Shown in pieces: positions 1-5,015 of a DNA stretch of 5,015 bases. Every line of letters starts with the position of its first letter. Position 1 is the stretch's first letter. The notes beneath the pieces were generated by a model, which was not told the origin of the DNA, ran no database searches, and was given only the letters and a program-made list of their open reading frames with translations. The stretch covers positions 1 through 5,015 of the forward strand of contig JAUXDF010000268.1 of assembly GCA_030618505.1 (NCBI GenBank). Reading direction: 5' to 3'. This DNA is from Spongiibacteraceae bacterium. GTDB lineage: Bacteria > Pseudomonadota > Gammaproteobacteria > Pseudomonadales > PIVM01. Made by a program: the position numbers and the translations under genes.

Positions 1-37
1 GCTACAAGGTGCTTATCGTTGTTAAGTTAATGGCATT

Positions 38-63
38 GCCCTGCATGCGAATCCGCACAGGGC
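38..63 (-). repeat. Bulged GC-rich stem-loop, likely RNA domain of a group II intron
   Basis: GCCCTG (38-43) pairs with CAGGGC (58-63), and inside it TGCG (46-49) pairs with CGCA (54-57) around the loop AATC. This gives a ten-pair stem with a two-base bulge. On the minus strand it lies 7 bp past the stop codon of the maturase fragment. From memory, several bacterial group II introns carry a very similar CCTGTGCGGA...CGCATGCAGGG stem in the RNA just after the maturase gene. There is no T-tract on either side, so it is not a standard terminator. The stem is seen directly; the intron assignment is recognition from memory. Confidence 0.5.
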
Positions 64-70
64 GTGTCAT

Positions 71-220
71 TCAGAAACAGTGAAGCTTGATCCAACCATC
101 ACGCAGTGCATAAATCCCCTCAGATTTCAGATAGACATTTGATAATGCCTGCTGGATCCCTGGAGTTTTCGAACTACGCCATGGCCCTTCGCCTAGAGCA
201 CCTACGTTTGGTGTTTTCCA
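71..220 (-). pseudogene. C-terminal remnant of a group II intron reverse transcriptase/maturase
   Basis: The minus strand reads 49 codons from a Trp at 218-220 to a TGA at 71-73, preceded in frame by a TAA at 221-223 and with no start codon of its own. The translation contains GPWRSSKTPGIQQALSN, then YLKSEGIYALRDGWIKLH near the end. This matches the known pattern at the extreme C-terminus of many group II intron maturases: an aromatic/Arg pair, a helix ending AL(S/P)N, YL, then G(L/I)xxLRxxW. The catalytic reverse transcriptase domain is absent, because the acetyltransferase gene starts about 30 bp upstream. The stretch before GPWRSS is short and may hide an internal deletion. It is non-functional as a protein. 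The alternative is a chance open frame, but the motif order and the stem-loop following it argue against that. Confidence 0.6.
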
Positions 221-251
221 TTAAGAATAATAGCGCAGCATTTACAATGGT

Positions 252-770
252 TTATTCATGGCAGGTACTGGCAATATCTATGCAGGTTTGAATAGGTAGC
301 CACATTTCAAGGTGTGAATGGTCATCAGAGATGACCGGTAAAAAATCATATTGCTGATAAAAGGGAACAAGCTCTGGAGTCATCGGATCAACAAACAGAC
401 CTATGGCCGAAATTTGTTGTGCCACCATAACTGTTCGATAAATGGCATCAATGAGTAACCTCTCACCTAAGTGCCGCCCTTGTTGCGAGTGATCCACAGC
501 AAGGCGAGCCAGTTTTACAGCACTGAGTGGATGAGGGTACTTCTTATAATCTTTATGGGACGGAGGCGTTGTGACTGAGTACCCAGTAAGCGTGTGATAG
601 CCCATGATCGTAGTGGGTGCTGAAGCCTGGCAGGCAACATACGTTTTTGCAATATTCTTGACTGTTTTCTGCCGGGCTTGTTGTTGTAAGAGCTGATTGA
701 GTTCGGCAACGCCGCAATCAAATGATTTGCGATTATGTTGCGGCGTTACTTCCTCAATGATTATGGACAT
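252..770 (-). CDS. GNAT-family acetyltransferase toxin (TacT/AtaT type)
   Basis: This 172-residue GNAT N-acetyltransferase is the toxin of a type II toxin-antitoxin pair. Known relatives (TacT, AtaT) use acetyl-CoA to acetylate the amino group of aminoacyl-tRNAs and so stop translation; the tRNA target here is inferred. Visible features are the N-terminal FDCG (residues 17-20) typical of the toxin subfamily, RLAVD (89-93) followed by QQGRHLG (96-102), the pyrophosphate-binding loop for acetyl-CoA, and FYQQYDF (137-143). Tyr138 sits where the catalytic tyrosine of TacT lies. Asp142 replaces the usual glycine of the FYxxxGF motif. Length is normal and no catalytic element is missing. The ATG at 768-770 lies inside the antitoxin gene with AAGGA eight bases upstream. 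The 17-bp overlap suggests translational coupling, with antitoxin made first. Confidence 0.9.
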   Translation of the reverse strand: MSIIIEEVTPQHNRKSFDCGVAELNQLLQQQARQKTVKNIAKTYVACQASAPTTIMGYHTLTGYSVTTPPSHKDYKKYPHPLSAVKLARLAVDHSQQGRHLGERLLIDAIYRTVMVAQQISAIGLFVDPMTPELVPFYQQYDFLPVISDDHSHLEMWLPIQTCIDIASTCHE

Positions 771-1047
771 TCACAGTGTCCTTGTAGCGCTGCGCAGCTT
801 TAAGTAGCTTAGCGTTAGCCTTTGGTGGATTTTCCAAAGCAGCAAACAACGCATCAGCACCTTCCATCGAGAGGTGCAATGTTTCGGTTCGTTCAATCAC
901 GTTACGTGCTTTCTCCATTGCCGACTCAATAAGGAACTGTGAAAGCGTAGCGCCAGAATAGTCAGCCGCTCGCTGTATTACCTCCTGTACCTCTGCGGAA
1001 GTGCGTGCAACCAAGCGCGTATCTTTACGTTCTTTGTTAGTAGCCAT
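754..1047 (-). CDS. DUF1778 ribbon-helix-helix antitoxin (TacA type)
   Basis: This 97-residue antitoxin neutralises the downstream GNAT toxin and, by family knowledge, represses its own promoter as a dimer or toxin complex. The N-terminal strand KDTRLVART (8-16) and the helices VQEVIQRAADYSG and SQFLIESAMEKA form the ribbon-helix-helix DNA-binding fold (about 9-50). The C-terminal half holds LSMEGADALFAALENPP, then AN and LLKAAQRY (59-88), the conserved DUF1778 segment that wraps the acetyltransferase. I chose the ATG at 1045-1047 because GGTAGGTGAG lies just upstream and the protein then starts as homologues do. The frame stays open to an ATG at 1138-1140, but that start lies within the operator, upstream of the predicted promoter, and adds 31 residues unlike the family. 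It is first in the operon and overlaps the toxin by 17 bp. Confidence 0.92.
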   Translation of the reverse strand: MATNKERKDTRLVARTSAEVQEVIQRAADYSGATLSQFLIESAMEKARNVIERTETLHLSMEGADALFAALENPPKANAKLLKAAQRYKDTVNVHNH

Positions 1048-1086
1048 AATCTCACCTACCTCGTTAATTTCTGCTGACTTGGTGTC

Positions 1087-1116
1087 ATTATGGCACACAT
1101 AAACATTTTTTGTTAA
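1087..1116 (-). promoter_or_regulatory. Promoter of the toxin-antitoxin operon
   Basis: On the minus strand, TTAACA (1111-1116) as -35 and CATAAT (1087-1092) as -10 each match the sigma-70 consensus at five of six positions, with an 18-bp spacer. Transcription would begin near 1080, giving a leader of about 33 bases to the antitoxin ATG. The -10 box lies partly within the proximal operator repeat, so bound repressor would block polymerase. Prediction from sequence only. Confidence 0.6.
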
Positions 1117-1151
1117 TGCGTATGCCTTTATGGCACACATAAATACGCATT
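1088..1151. promoter_or_regulatory. Toxin-antitoxin operator: paired 16-bp repeats within nested palindromes
   Basis: The 16-mer TTATGGCACACATAAA occurs exactly at 1088-1103 and 1128-1143, 40 bp apart, close to four helical turns. Each copy is itself a palindrome, TTATG-N5-CATAA. The distal copy is framed by a perfect 9-bp inverted repeat, AATGCGTAT (1115-1123) and ATACGCATT (1143-1151), and shares a third dyad, TGCC-TTTAT-GGCA (1123-1135). Ribbon-helix-helix antitoxins of this family bind palindromes over their own promoter, so these are the expected autoregulatory sites. The repeats are seen; the binding is inferred. Confidence 0.75.
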
Positions 1152-1182
1152 TAAAAAGACAAGCCAGAGCCTCTCCCCTTCC

Positions 1183-2823
1183 CTACAACAAACGCCGCAA
1201 CACACAAGCCCCCGCCTCCTCACTCATCAACACCATCAACTCCAACCTTGCACGAGTACAGCCACAATAAATCAGCCGCTCCATGCGCTCACTCCACTCA
1301 TCAAAATCCAGCTCCGCCAAAATAATCACCGCCTTTTGACGACCTTTATAACGGTATATGCTGTCAAACTCCAACTCGCCTTCGGTATAAATCTGCTTTC
1401 CGTCCTCCGTATAATCCCCGGTAAACTTTCTCAAAGCATAGTCACCAATATGTGAAATTGAGGCGAGCTCAGATCGCTCTCGCCCCTTCCCGCTCAGTAC
1501 AGCAATATCAGCCAACGCATAACCTCTATCCAAATACCCCTTGATTGACTCAACAATCAACTGCAGTAATTGCTCAGTGCTTGCATAGGTAGCAAGCCCG
1601 GATTCAATACCTGTTTTAAGACCACACGCATTATCATCACTTCTGCCAAGCAAGCTCTGGGTAAAATCAATCACATCTTGTGAACAGCGATAATTACCCG
1701 TCAGCGCCAGGCTTACGGTCGCGTCAAATGCAAAACCTTTCCCGTACAGGTTCTGCATCTGATCACGCATCACAACAATGGGACTATCATCGCGCAGAAA
1801 ACACCGGGCAAACATAAACTGCTCTTCACTCAAATCTTGGGCCTCATCAACAATCAAGGCATCAAACATCCATTCATCTGCTATAGGCTCTCTATTCGCA
1901 AGATCTCTCAAGTCAGCCAATAACTCGCCCAACTCATGATCAGCATGATCGTAAATGGCACGCTCCTTCATATACAAATCAGTGAAGCGATCAATATTAC
2001 AAACAAACCCACCCTCCGGAATGGCTGTGCGGACGGACTCTGCCAGCGGGCGGTTAAAGCAAAGATACAGCGGTCGTTTATTCTTCAAAAGATACGAGGA
2101 GAACAACTCCATCGCAATTTGCGTTTTCCCCGACCCCGCAGGCCCTTCAATCAACAAGTGATAAGGTGAAAAAGACAAACTGCTCAGCGTTCGACAAACA
2201 CCCGCATCATAAAACTTATAATGCCTCTGCTGGGTTTCAATCAGCGCGCCAATATCAAGGCTCAGCTCAAACTGTTGAGTGAAAAAAGTCTCGATATCCG
2301 CAATGGGTGCCTTTTCATCTTTCTCGTAAGGGGATGATTCCAACAATGAACGAATAAGCTCAGGCAATGCATCTTTATTACTGGCATCAATCAAACAGTT
2401 ACTATCAAAGCCCAAAAGATCACGATTTTTAACATGATAATCCGGCAAATAAATCAACAGATGAATAGCCAAGGGCTTACTATGCCCCTGCCGCCACAAA
2501 GACTCTATCGCCCGCACGGAACGCTCCAGTTGTTTATACGGGTTCTTTGCGCTGGTCTGATAGTGCTTAATCAACTCGCCTTTATTATTGACAGAAAGCC
2601 CACCATTTTTCTGTTCGATTAAAATCAACGCGCCGGAAGGACCCAGTATGCAGAAGTCTACCTCACCGATGGTGGTTTTATACTTTCGTTTTTTTAGCCA
2701 CTCGACGGAATGAAAAATTTTAATGTCATCAGGCAGGGCTGAGTGCAGCCACTCCAGAGTGTCGTATTCGCCATGATGGAAGTCGGGGTCGATTTGCTCT
2801 AAGGGGGGTTCGATGATAGCCAT
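1183..2823 (-). CDS. NERD-domain nuclease fused to a UvrD-like SF1 helicase
   Basis: A predicted two-domain nuclease-helicase of 546 residues acting on DNA or RNA. Numbering here is from the upstream TTG, five codons before this ATG. The N-terminal NERD (nuclease-related) domain spans about 20-130: Glu24, then GEVD (58-61), then IEQK (74-77), the spacing of PD-(D/E)xK-type nucleases, so it looks active. The helicase core follows: Walker A GPAGSGKT (232-239), Walker B LIVDEAQD (328-335), motif III VMRDQMQNLY (356-365), motif IV GNYR (381-384), motif V YRYKGRQ (495-501) and motif VI YCGCTRA (524-530). All ATPase motifs are present, but motif III has Arg before the Asp where GDxxQ is usual. Related NERD-helicases such as staphylococcal Nhi act in phage defence; that role here is inferred. 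Start choice is uncertain: the ATG at 2821-2823 gives an N-terminus like the family, while the TTG at 2836-2838 has AAAAGGAA almost touching it. Confidence 0.9.
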   Translation of the reverse strand: MAIIEPPLEQIDPDFHHGEYDTLEWLHSALPDDIKIFHSVEWLKKRKYKTTIGEVDFCILGPSGALILIEQKNGGLSVNNKGELIKHYQTSAKNPYKQLERSVRAIESLWRQGHSKPLAIHLLIYLPDYHVKNRDLLGFDSNCLIDASNKDALPELIRSLLESSPYEKDEKAPIADIETFFTQQFELSLDIGALIETQQRHYKFYDAGVCRTLSSLSFSPYHLLIEGPAGSGKTQIAMELFSSYLLKNKRPLYLCFNRPLAESVRTAIPEGGFVCNIDRFTDLYMKERAIYDHADHELGELLADLRDLANREPIADEWMFDALIVDEAQDLSEEQFMFARCFLRDDSPIVVMRDQMQNLYGKGFAFDATVSLALTGNYRCSQDVIDFTQSLLGRSDDNACGLKTGIESGLATYASTEQLLQLIVESIKGYLDRGYALADIAVLSGKGRERSELASISHIGDYALRKFTGDYTEDGKQIYTEGELEFDSIYRYKGRQKAVIILAELDFDEWSERMERLIYCGCTRARLELMVLMSEEAGACVLRRLL

Positions 2824-2877
2824 TTTTGTTTTGGGCAATTCCTTTTAGAGGTCAATGGATAAAACAAACAGAACCTA

Positions 2878-2906
2878 ATTCTGGTATGAAGCTCATATTA
2901 AGTCAA
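2878..2906 (-). promoter_or_regulatory. Candidate promoter of the nuclease-helicase gene
   Basis: On the minus strand TTGACT (2901-2906) is a five-of-six -35 box, followed after 17 bp by CAGAAT (2878-2883), a four-of-six -10 box. Transcription would start near 2871, leaving a leader of roughly 50 bases. It lies in the 126-bp gap after fic, in which I see no good terminator hairpin, so read-through from fic is also possible. Confidence 0.4.
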
Positions 2907-2964
2907 AGTAAGTGGAGTGAGTAAGCTGTCATTATTTTGTAAAAACACCGGCATTTCAGCTAGG

Positions 2965-4080
2965 TCAGTTTTTCTCTGGATCGTATACCTTGAACTCATT
3001 GCTATCATTAGTCATAAGCTCTATCAATTTGGGGTGAACAAATAGCTTCTCTTTACCCGCCCGTATTTCTTTCAACACACCGATTTGGCAAAGCTGCTTT
3101 AAATATTCTGAAGCAGTTTGTCGTTTTGCTATATCACCATCAACAAGATTTTTAATTCGGCAATAGGGCTGTTCGAAAATCACCGTCAATAGTTCATGAC
3201 TGTAAATTTTTGGCAGGCTTTGGCTGACATGCTCCCTGGTCGCTTCAATCAGCTCTCTTACCGCAGTGATTTTTTTCGTTGTCCACTTCGCAGTTTGCTC
3301 CACTGCTTGCAGCATATAGAGAATCCATGGCTCCCATGCTTGCTCGCTGGTCACTCGATTTAACAGAAGGTAGTAATCAACCTTGTTGCGAACAATATAG
3401 TGACTGAGATAGAGAATCGGTAGACTTAATAAGCCTTGCTCGATCAAGTACAAAATATTAAGCACTCGACCGCTACGACCATTACCATCGGTAAAAGGGT
3501 GAATCGCTTCAAATTGGTAATGACTGACAGCCATTTTTATCAAAGGGTCGATATCGTCTTCGCGATGGAGAAAACTCTCCCAGTTACCTAATAGTTCTCG
3601 AATCACGAGTTCGCCCTCTGGCGGAGTATAAATAACCTCACCACTGTGTTGATTCGCCAGCTTAGTGCCGGGAACTTTACGCACATCCATTGTCACACCT
3701 TTTATGGTGCTACAGACCTCGGTAGCGGTCGTTATACACAGGGGGCGCCTCTGCAAAGATTGATAACCACTAAAAAGTGCGGTGCGATAACGTAAAGCTT
3801 CTTTGGTCGCAGGATCGGCCTGAGATTCTTCCTGAGAGAATTGAAACAGCTTGTCAGAAGTGGTGACAATATTCTCAATTTCGGAGCTGTCCTTTGCCTC
3901 AAGCAAAGGCAGCAAGTTAATCAACAGCCCCTGGTTAGGTAAAAGCTCACCCGACTGTTTTAATGCAGCCAGAGCTGCTCGCGCAGGAATACAAGCCTTG
4001 AGGATGCGGATAGATTCCAGTTCCGCAGCAGGAGGCAGTGGTGGTAATTGATTGTAAGGCTGATTAGCACTCCAACTCAT
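2965..4080 (-). CDS. fic: Fic-domain protein AMPylase with C-terminal winged helix (SoFic type)
   Basis: This 371-residue Fic protein is predicted to transfer AMP from ATP to a hydroxyl side chain of target proteins, and often to itself. The catalytic motif HPFTDGNGRSGR (194-205) is intact, with His194 as the base and the DGNGR loop binding phosphates. SSEIEN (65-70) fits the inhibitory [S/T]xxxE[G/N] helix of class II Fic proteins; its Glu69 would block productive ATP binding until released. The N-terminus (SWSANQPYNQLPPLPP) and overall size closely resemble Shewanella SoFic. Residues about 290-350 form a winged-helix-like domain (SHELLTVIFEQP, then TASEYLKQLCQIGVLKEI) that could bind DNA or dimerise. 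The ATG at 4078-4080 has AAGGA nine bases upstream. No partner antitoxin is adjacent, as expected when the inhibitory helix is built in. Its cellular target is unknown. Confidence 0.93.
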   Translation of the reverse strand: MSWSANQPYNQLPPLPPAAELESIRILKACIPARAALAALKQSGELLPNQGLLINLLPLLEAKDSSEIENIVTTSDKLFQFSQEESQADPATKEALRYRTALFSGYQSLQRRPLCITTATEVCSTIKGVTMDVRKVPGTKLANQHSGEVIYTPPEGELVIRELLGNWESFLHREDDIDPLIKMAVSHYQFEAIHPFTDGNGRSGRVLNILYLIEQGLLSLPILYLSHYIVRNKVDYYLLLNRVTSEQAWEPWILYMLQAVEQTAKWTTKKITAVRELIEATREHVSQSLPKIYSHELLTVIFEQPYCRIKNLVDGDIAKRQTASEYLKQLCQIGVLKEIRAGKEKLFVHPKLIELMTNDSNEFKVYDPEKN

Positions 4081-4100
4081 GTAGATAAATCCTTATTTCT

Positions 4101-4180
4101 TCGACATATGACATAGAATATGTCGATACTATCAACATGTAAAGTCAATATGTCGAAATATATTAATTGTATCGACATGT
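4101..4180. promoter_or_regulatory. Operator array upstream of fic: five TCGACATAT-type half-sites
   Basis: TCGACATAT (4101-4109) and ATATGTCGA (4118-4126) form a perfect 9-bp inverted repeat with an 8-bp spacer. A second pair, TCAACATGT (4132-4140) and ATATGTCGA (4148-4156), has a 7-bp spacer and two mismatches. A fifth half-site, TCGACATGT, lies at 4172-4180. The two ATATGTCGA copies are exactly 30 bp apart, about three helical turns, which would put bound dimers on one face. The sites overlap the predicted fic promoter, so repression is the simplest reading. The binding protein is not identified; the Fic winged helix is one candidate. Confidence 0.75.
4115..4143 (-). promoter_or_regulatory. 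Candidate fic promoter
   Basis: On the minus strand TTTACA (4138-4143) as -35 (five of six) and TATTCT (4115-4120) as -10 (four of six) are separated by 17 bp. Transcription would start near 4108, within the first palindrome. TTGACT (4144-4149) is an alternative -35, but it has no good -10 at the right distance. Both elements overlap operator half-sites. Confidence 0.45.
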
Positions 4181-4274
4181 TGGCGATTTGTATCACTGAT
4201 GTGGAGGGTTGCCAAAATGCGCCTAAATCTGGCTCATTCCGCATTTCATAACCAGGGACTCCGACAAATATCAC

Positions 4275-4691
4275 TCAACCTTCTCTCTGTCTAAAGTTGC
4301 CTATTCGGGTTGAACGTGAACAGTTAATTTCTTACTTAACGACCGACCGTCTGAAGACGGTGGGTTAAAAACCAAGGACTGAAAGTCCTTCTTAGATCAA
4401 GACCGGAACACACGATCAAGACATAGCCGTCTAAAAGACGGGGGTTTTTACCCAACAGGTCGGACGAATAAAAAATTACTGCTTTTCCAGTATTTCGGTT
4501 TTGACTTTTACCAAGATATTTCGATATTTCTTGAATCAGGATAATTGACACCGTCGCTAACAACGCTTCGTCTTTGATCGTTTTACCCAGTTCGCACCCA
4601 GCACGATAACGCTCTAGACCTGTGATAACATAATGCAGCGTTCTCCCCACGAATTTTCTACAACACAACTAATCTCAATTTTAAATACATC
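4275..4691. other. Intergenic stretch between divergent genes; no convincing gene
   Basis: Apart from the hairpin element at 4340-4466 I find no supported gene here. A 110-codon minus-strand open frame (4336-4668) runs straight through the hairpins and shows no recognisable domain. A CATAAT hexamer at 4629-4634 on the plus strand could be a -10 box for the gene starting at 4692, but no -35 box lies at a suitable distance. The part from 4467 to 4660 could be decayed mobile-element DNA; this is a guess from its position only. Confidence 0.4.
4340..4466. repeat. Hairpin-rich structured element with imperfect terminal inverted repeats
   Basis: CGACCGACC (4340-4348) and GGTCGGACG (4458-4466) are inverted repeats matching at eight of nine positions. 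Between them lie: ACCGTC-TGAA-GACGGT (4346-4361), GGTT-AAA-AACC (4363-4373), AAGGACT-GAA-AGTCCTT (4374-4390), CCGTCT-AAA-AGACGG (4427-4441) and GGGT-TTTT-ACCC (4442-4453). The first and second pair of hairpins are imperfect direct copies of each other about 80 bp apart. The element lies between divergent genes, so a terminator role is not needed, although some stems are followed by short T runs on one strand or the other. Possible identities are the end or guide-RNA region of an IS200/IS605-type element, a REP-like unit or a small structured RNA. No transposase can be read beside it. The structure is seen; the identity is open. Confidence 0.6.
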
Positions 4692-5015
4692 ATGATTAAG
4701 ACGATAATTAGTACGGCATTTATATCTATTAGCGCTATGTTATTGACGGCCATTTTGTTCCATAAATCTATTTTTGGGATTTTTGATTTGGTCACTATAC
4801 CAAAGGCGGTATATGACAATATTCATACGAATGAGAAAAAACTTAAAACAGCTAATAAGAAGCTAAAGGCTGTGGGAAAACAAAATAGTGCGAAAAGGCT
4901 GCAATTAACCACAAAGCATGCAAAGCGAGCTGCCACAAGAGCTACTCTGGGAGCTTCTGCGGCAACATTTACACCTATGTTCATAGATGGGGTGGCCGTG
5001 GCTGGTGTTGTGATT
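4692..5015 (+). CDS. Partial gene: small membrane protein of unknown family, N-terminal 108 residues
   Basis: An open frame begins with ATG at 4692-4694 and continues past the window edge, so the end is missing. Residues 4-23 (TIISTAFISISAMLLTAILF) form a strong transmembrane helix or uncleaved signal anchor. Residues 48-82 are rich in Lys and Arg (EKKLKTANKKLKAVGKQ, later TKHAKRAATRA) and look helical. Residues 85-108 are again hydrophobic (LGASAATFTP...VAVAGVVI), suggesting a second membrane segment. The positive-inside rule would place the basic linker in the cytoplasm. The frame is open upstream only to a stop at 4626-4628 with no other start, so this ATG is the best choice, although no Shine-Dalgarno sequence precedes it. 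I do not recognise the family. The DNA is more AT-rich than the fic gene. It is the only plus-strand gene here, divergent from fic. Confidence 0.65.
   Translation, partial: MIKTIISTAFISISAMLLTAILFHKSIFGIFDLVTIPKAVYDNIHTNEKKLKTANKKLKAVGKQNSAKRLQLTTKHAKRAATRATLGASAATFTPMFIDGVAVAGVVI

Noticed and set aside
21..27. GTTAAGT, and ACTTAAC at 4334-4340, fitting integron attC core consensus
   Set aside because: Neither has a partner core site at the right distance or the paired inner boxes, and the gene gaps are too short for attC sites.
106..291. Plus-strand 61-codon open frame
   Set aside because: It lies antisense to the maturase remnant and overlaps the toxin 3' end; no domain and no ribosome binding site.
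515..721. Second minus-strand open frame within the acetyltransferase gene
   Set aside because: Out-of-frame shadow of a gene with a clear GNAT fold.
1936..2622. Plus-strand open frames opposite the helicase gene (1936-2169, 1955-2161, 2434-2622)
   Set aside because: Antisense shadows of a well-supported coding region, with no recognisable product.
3775..3783. AAGTGCGGT, identical to the Pasteurellaceae uptake core
   Set aside because: A single copy inside the fic coding sequence; no other sign of Pasteurellaceae.
3851..4051. Plus-strand open frame opposite the fic N-terminus
   Set aside because: Antisense shadow with low-complexity Ser/Gly/Ala content.
4077..4274. Minus-strand 65-codon open frame upstream of fic
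   Set aside because: It spans the operator array and fic promoter, has no ribosome binding site that I can see and no known domain. The part coding for PGYEMRNEPDLGAFWQPS looks somewhat protein-like and could be decayed element sequence, but I cannot support it.
4346..4355. ACCGTCTGAA, close to the Neisseria DNA uptake sequence GCCGTCTGAA
   Set aside because: One mismatch, a single copy, and fully explained by the local hairpin; the genes do not suggest Neisseriaceae.
4340..4466. Retron-type msr-msd RNA
   Set aside because: Outer arms and inner hairpins recall one, but no reverse transcriptase gene is visible within the window and the stems are short; kept only as an unlikely option.
4336..4668. 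Minus-strand 110-codon open frame
   Set aside because: It reads through the hairpin element, shows no domain, and other frames are equally uninformative; more likely a chance frame or decayed sequence.

Overview
The window looks like an accessory island from a gammaproteobacterium, probably marine or environmental. The base composition is moderate, the Fic protein belongs to the same two-domain type as Shewanella SoFic, and the toxin-antitoxin pair is of the DUF1778/GNAT kind common in that class. The species cannot be named from this sequence. No housekeeping gene is present.

Layout from left to right. (i) Positions 38-220 hold what I read as the 3' debris of a group II intron on the minus strand: the last ~49 codons of a reverse transcriptase/maturase (71-220), then a bulged stem-loop (38-63). 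The left 37 bases are unassigned. (ii) Positions 252-1047 hold a type II toxin-antitoxin operon on the minus strand: a DUF1778 ribbon-helix-helix antitoxin, then a GNAT acetyltransferase toxin overlapping it by 17 bp. Its promoter lies inside a dense nest of repeats (1087-1151). (iii) Positions 1183-2823 (possibly 2838) hold a minus-strand gene for a NERD-nuclease/superfamily 1 helicase fusion of about 546 residues, a type repeatedly linked to anti-phage defence. (iv) Positions 2965-4080 hold a complete Fic AMPylase with an N-terminal inhibitory motif and a C-terminal winged helix. Its promoter is covered by at least five copies of a TCGACATAT-type half-site (4101-4180). (v) Positions 4275-4691 are intergenic. 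Their main content is a compact, hairpin-rich element (4340-4466) with imperfect terminal inverted repeats and two internal copies of the same double hairpin. (vi) From 4692 to the window edge, a plus-strand gene of unknown family begins. It encodes a transmembrane segment, a lysine-rich linker and a second hydrophobic stretch, and runs off the end.

The three complete minus-strand units (fic, helicase, toxin-antitoxin) each show a plausible promoter of their own, and two of the three promoters are overlaid by elaborate operators. This suggests separately controlled toxin or defence modules, not one operon. No step shared by the modules can be seen in the sequence; a joint role in phage defence or island maintenance is inference from the gene types and from the mobile-element debris at the left edge.
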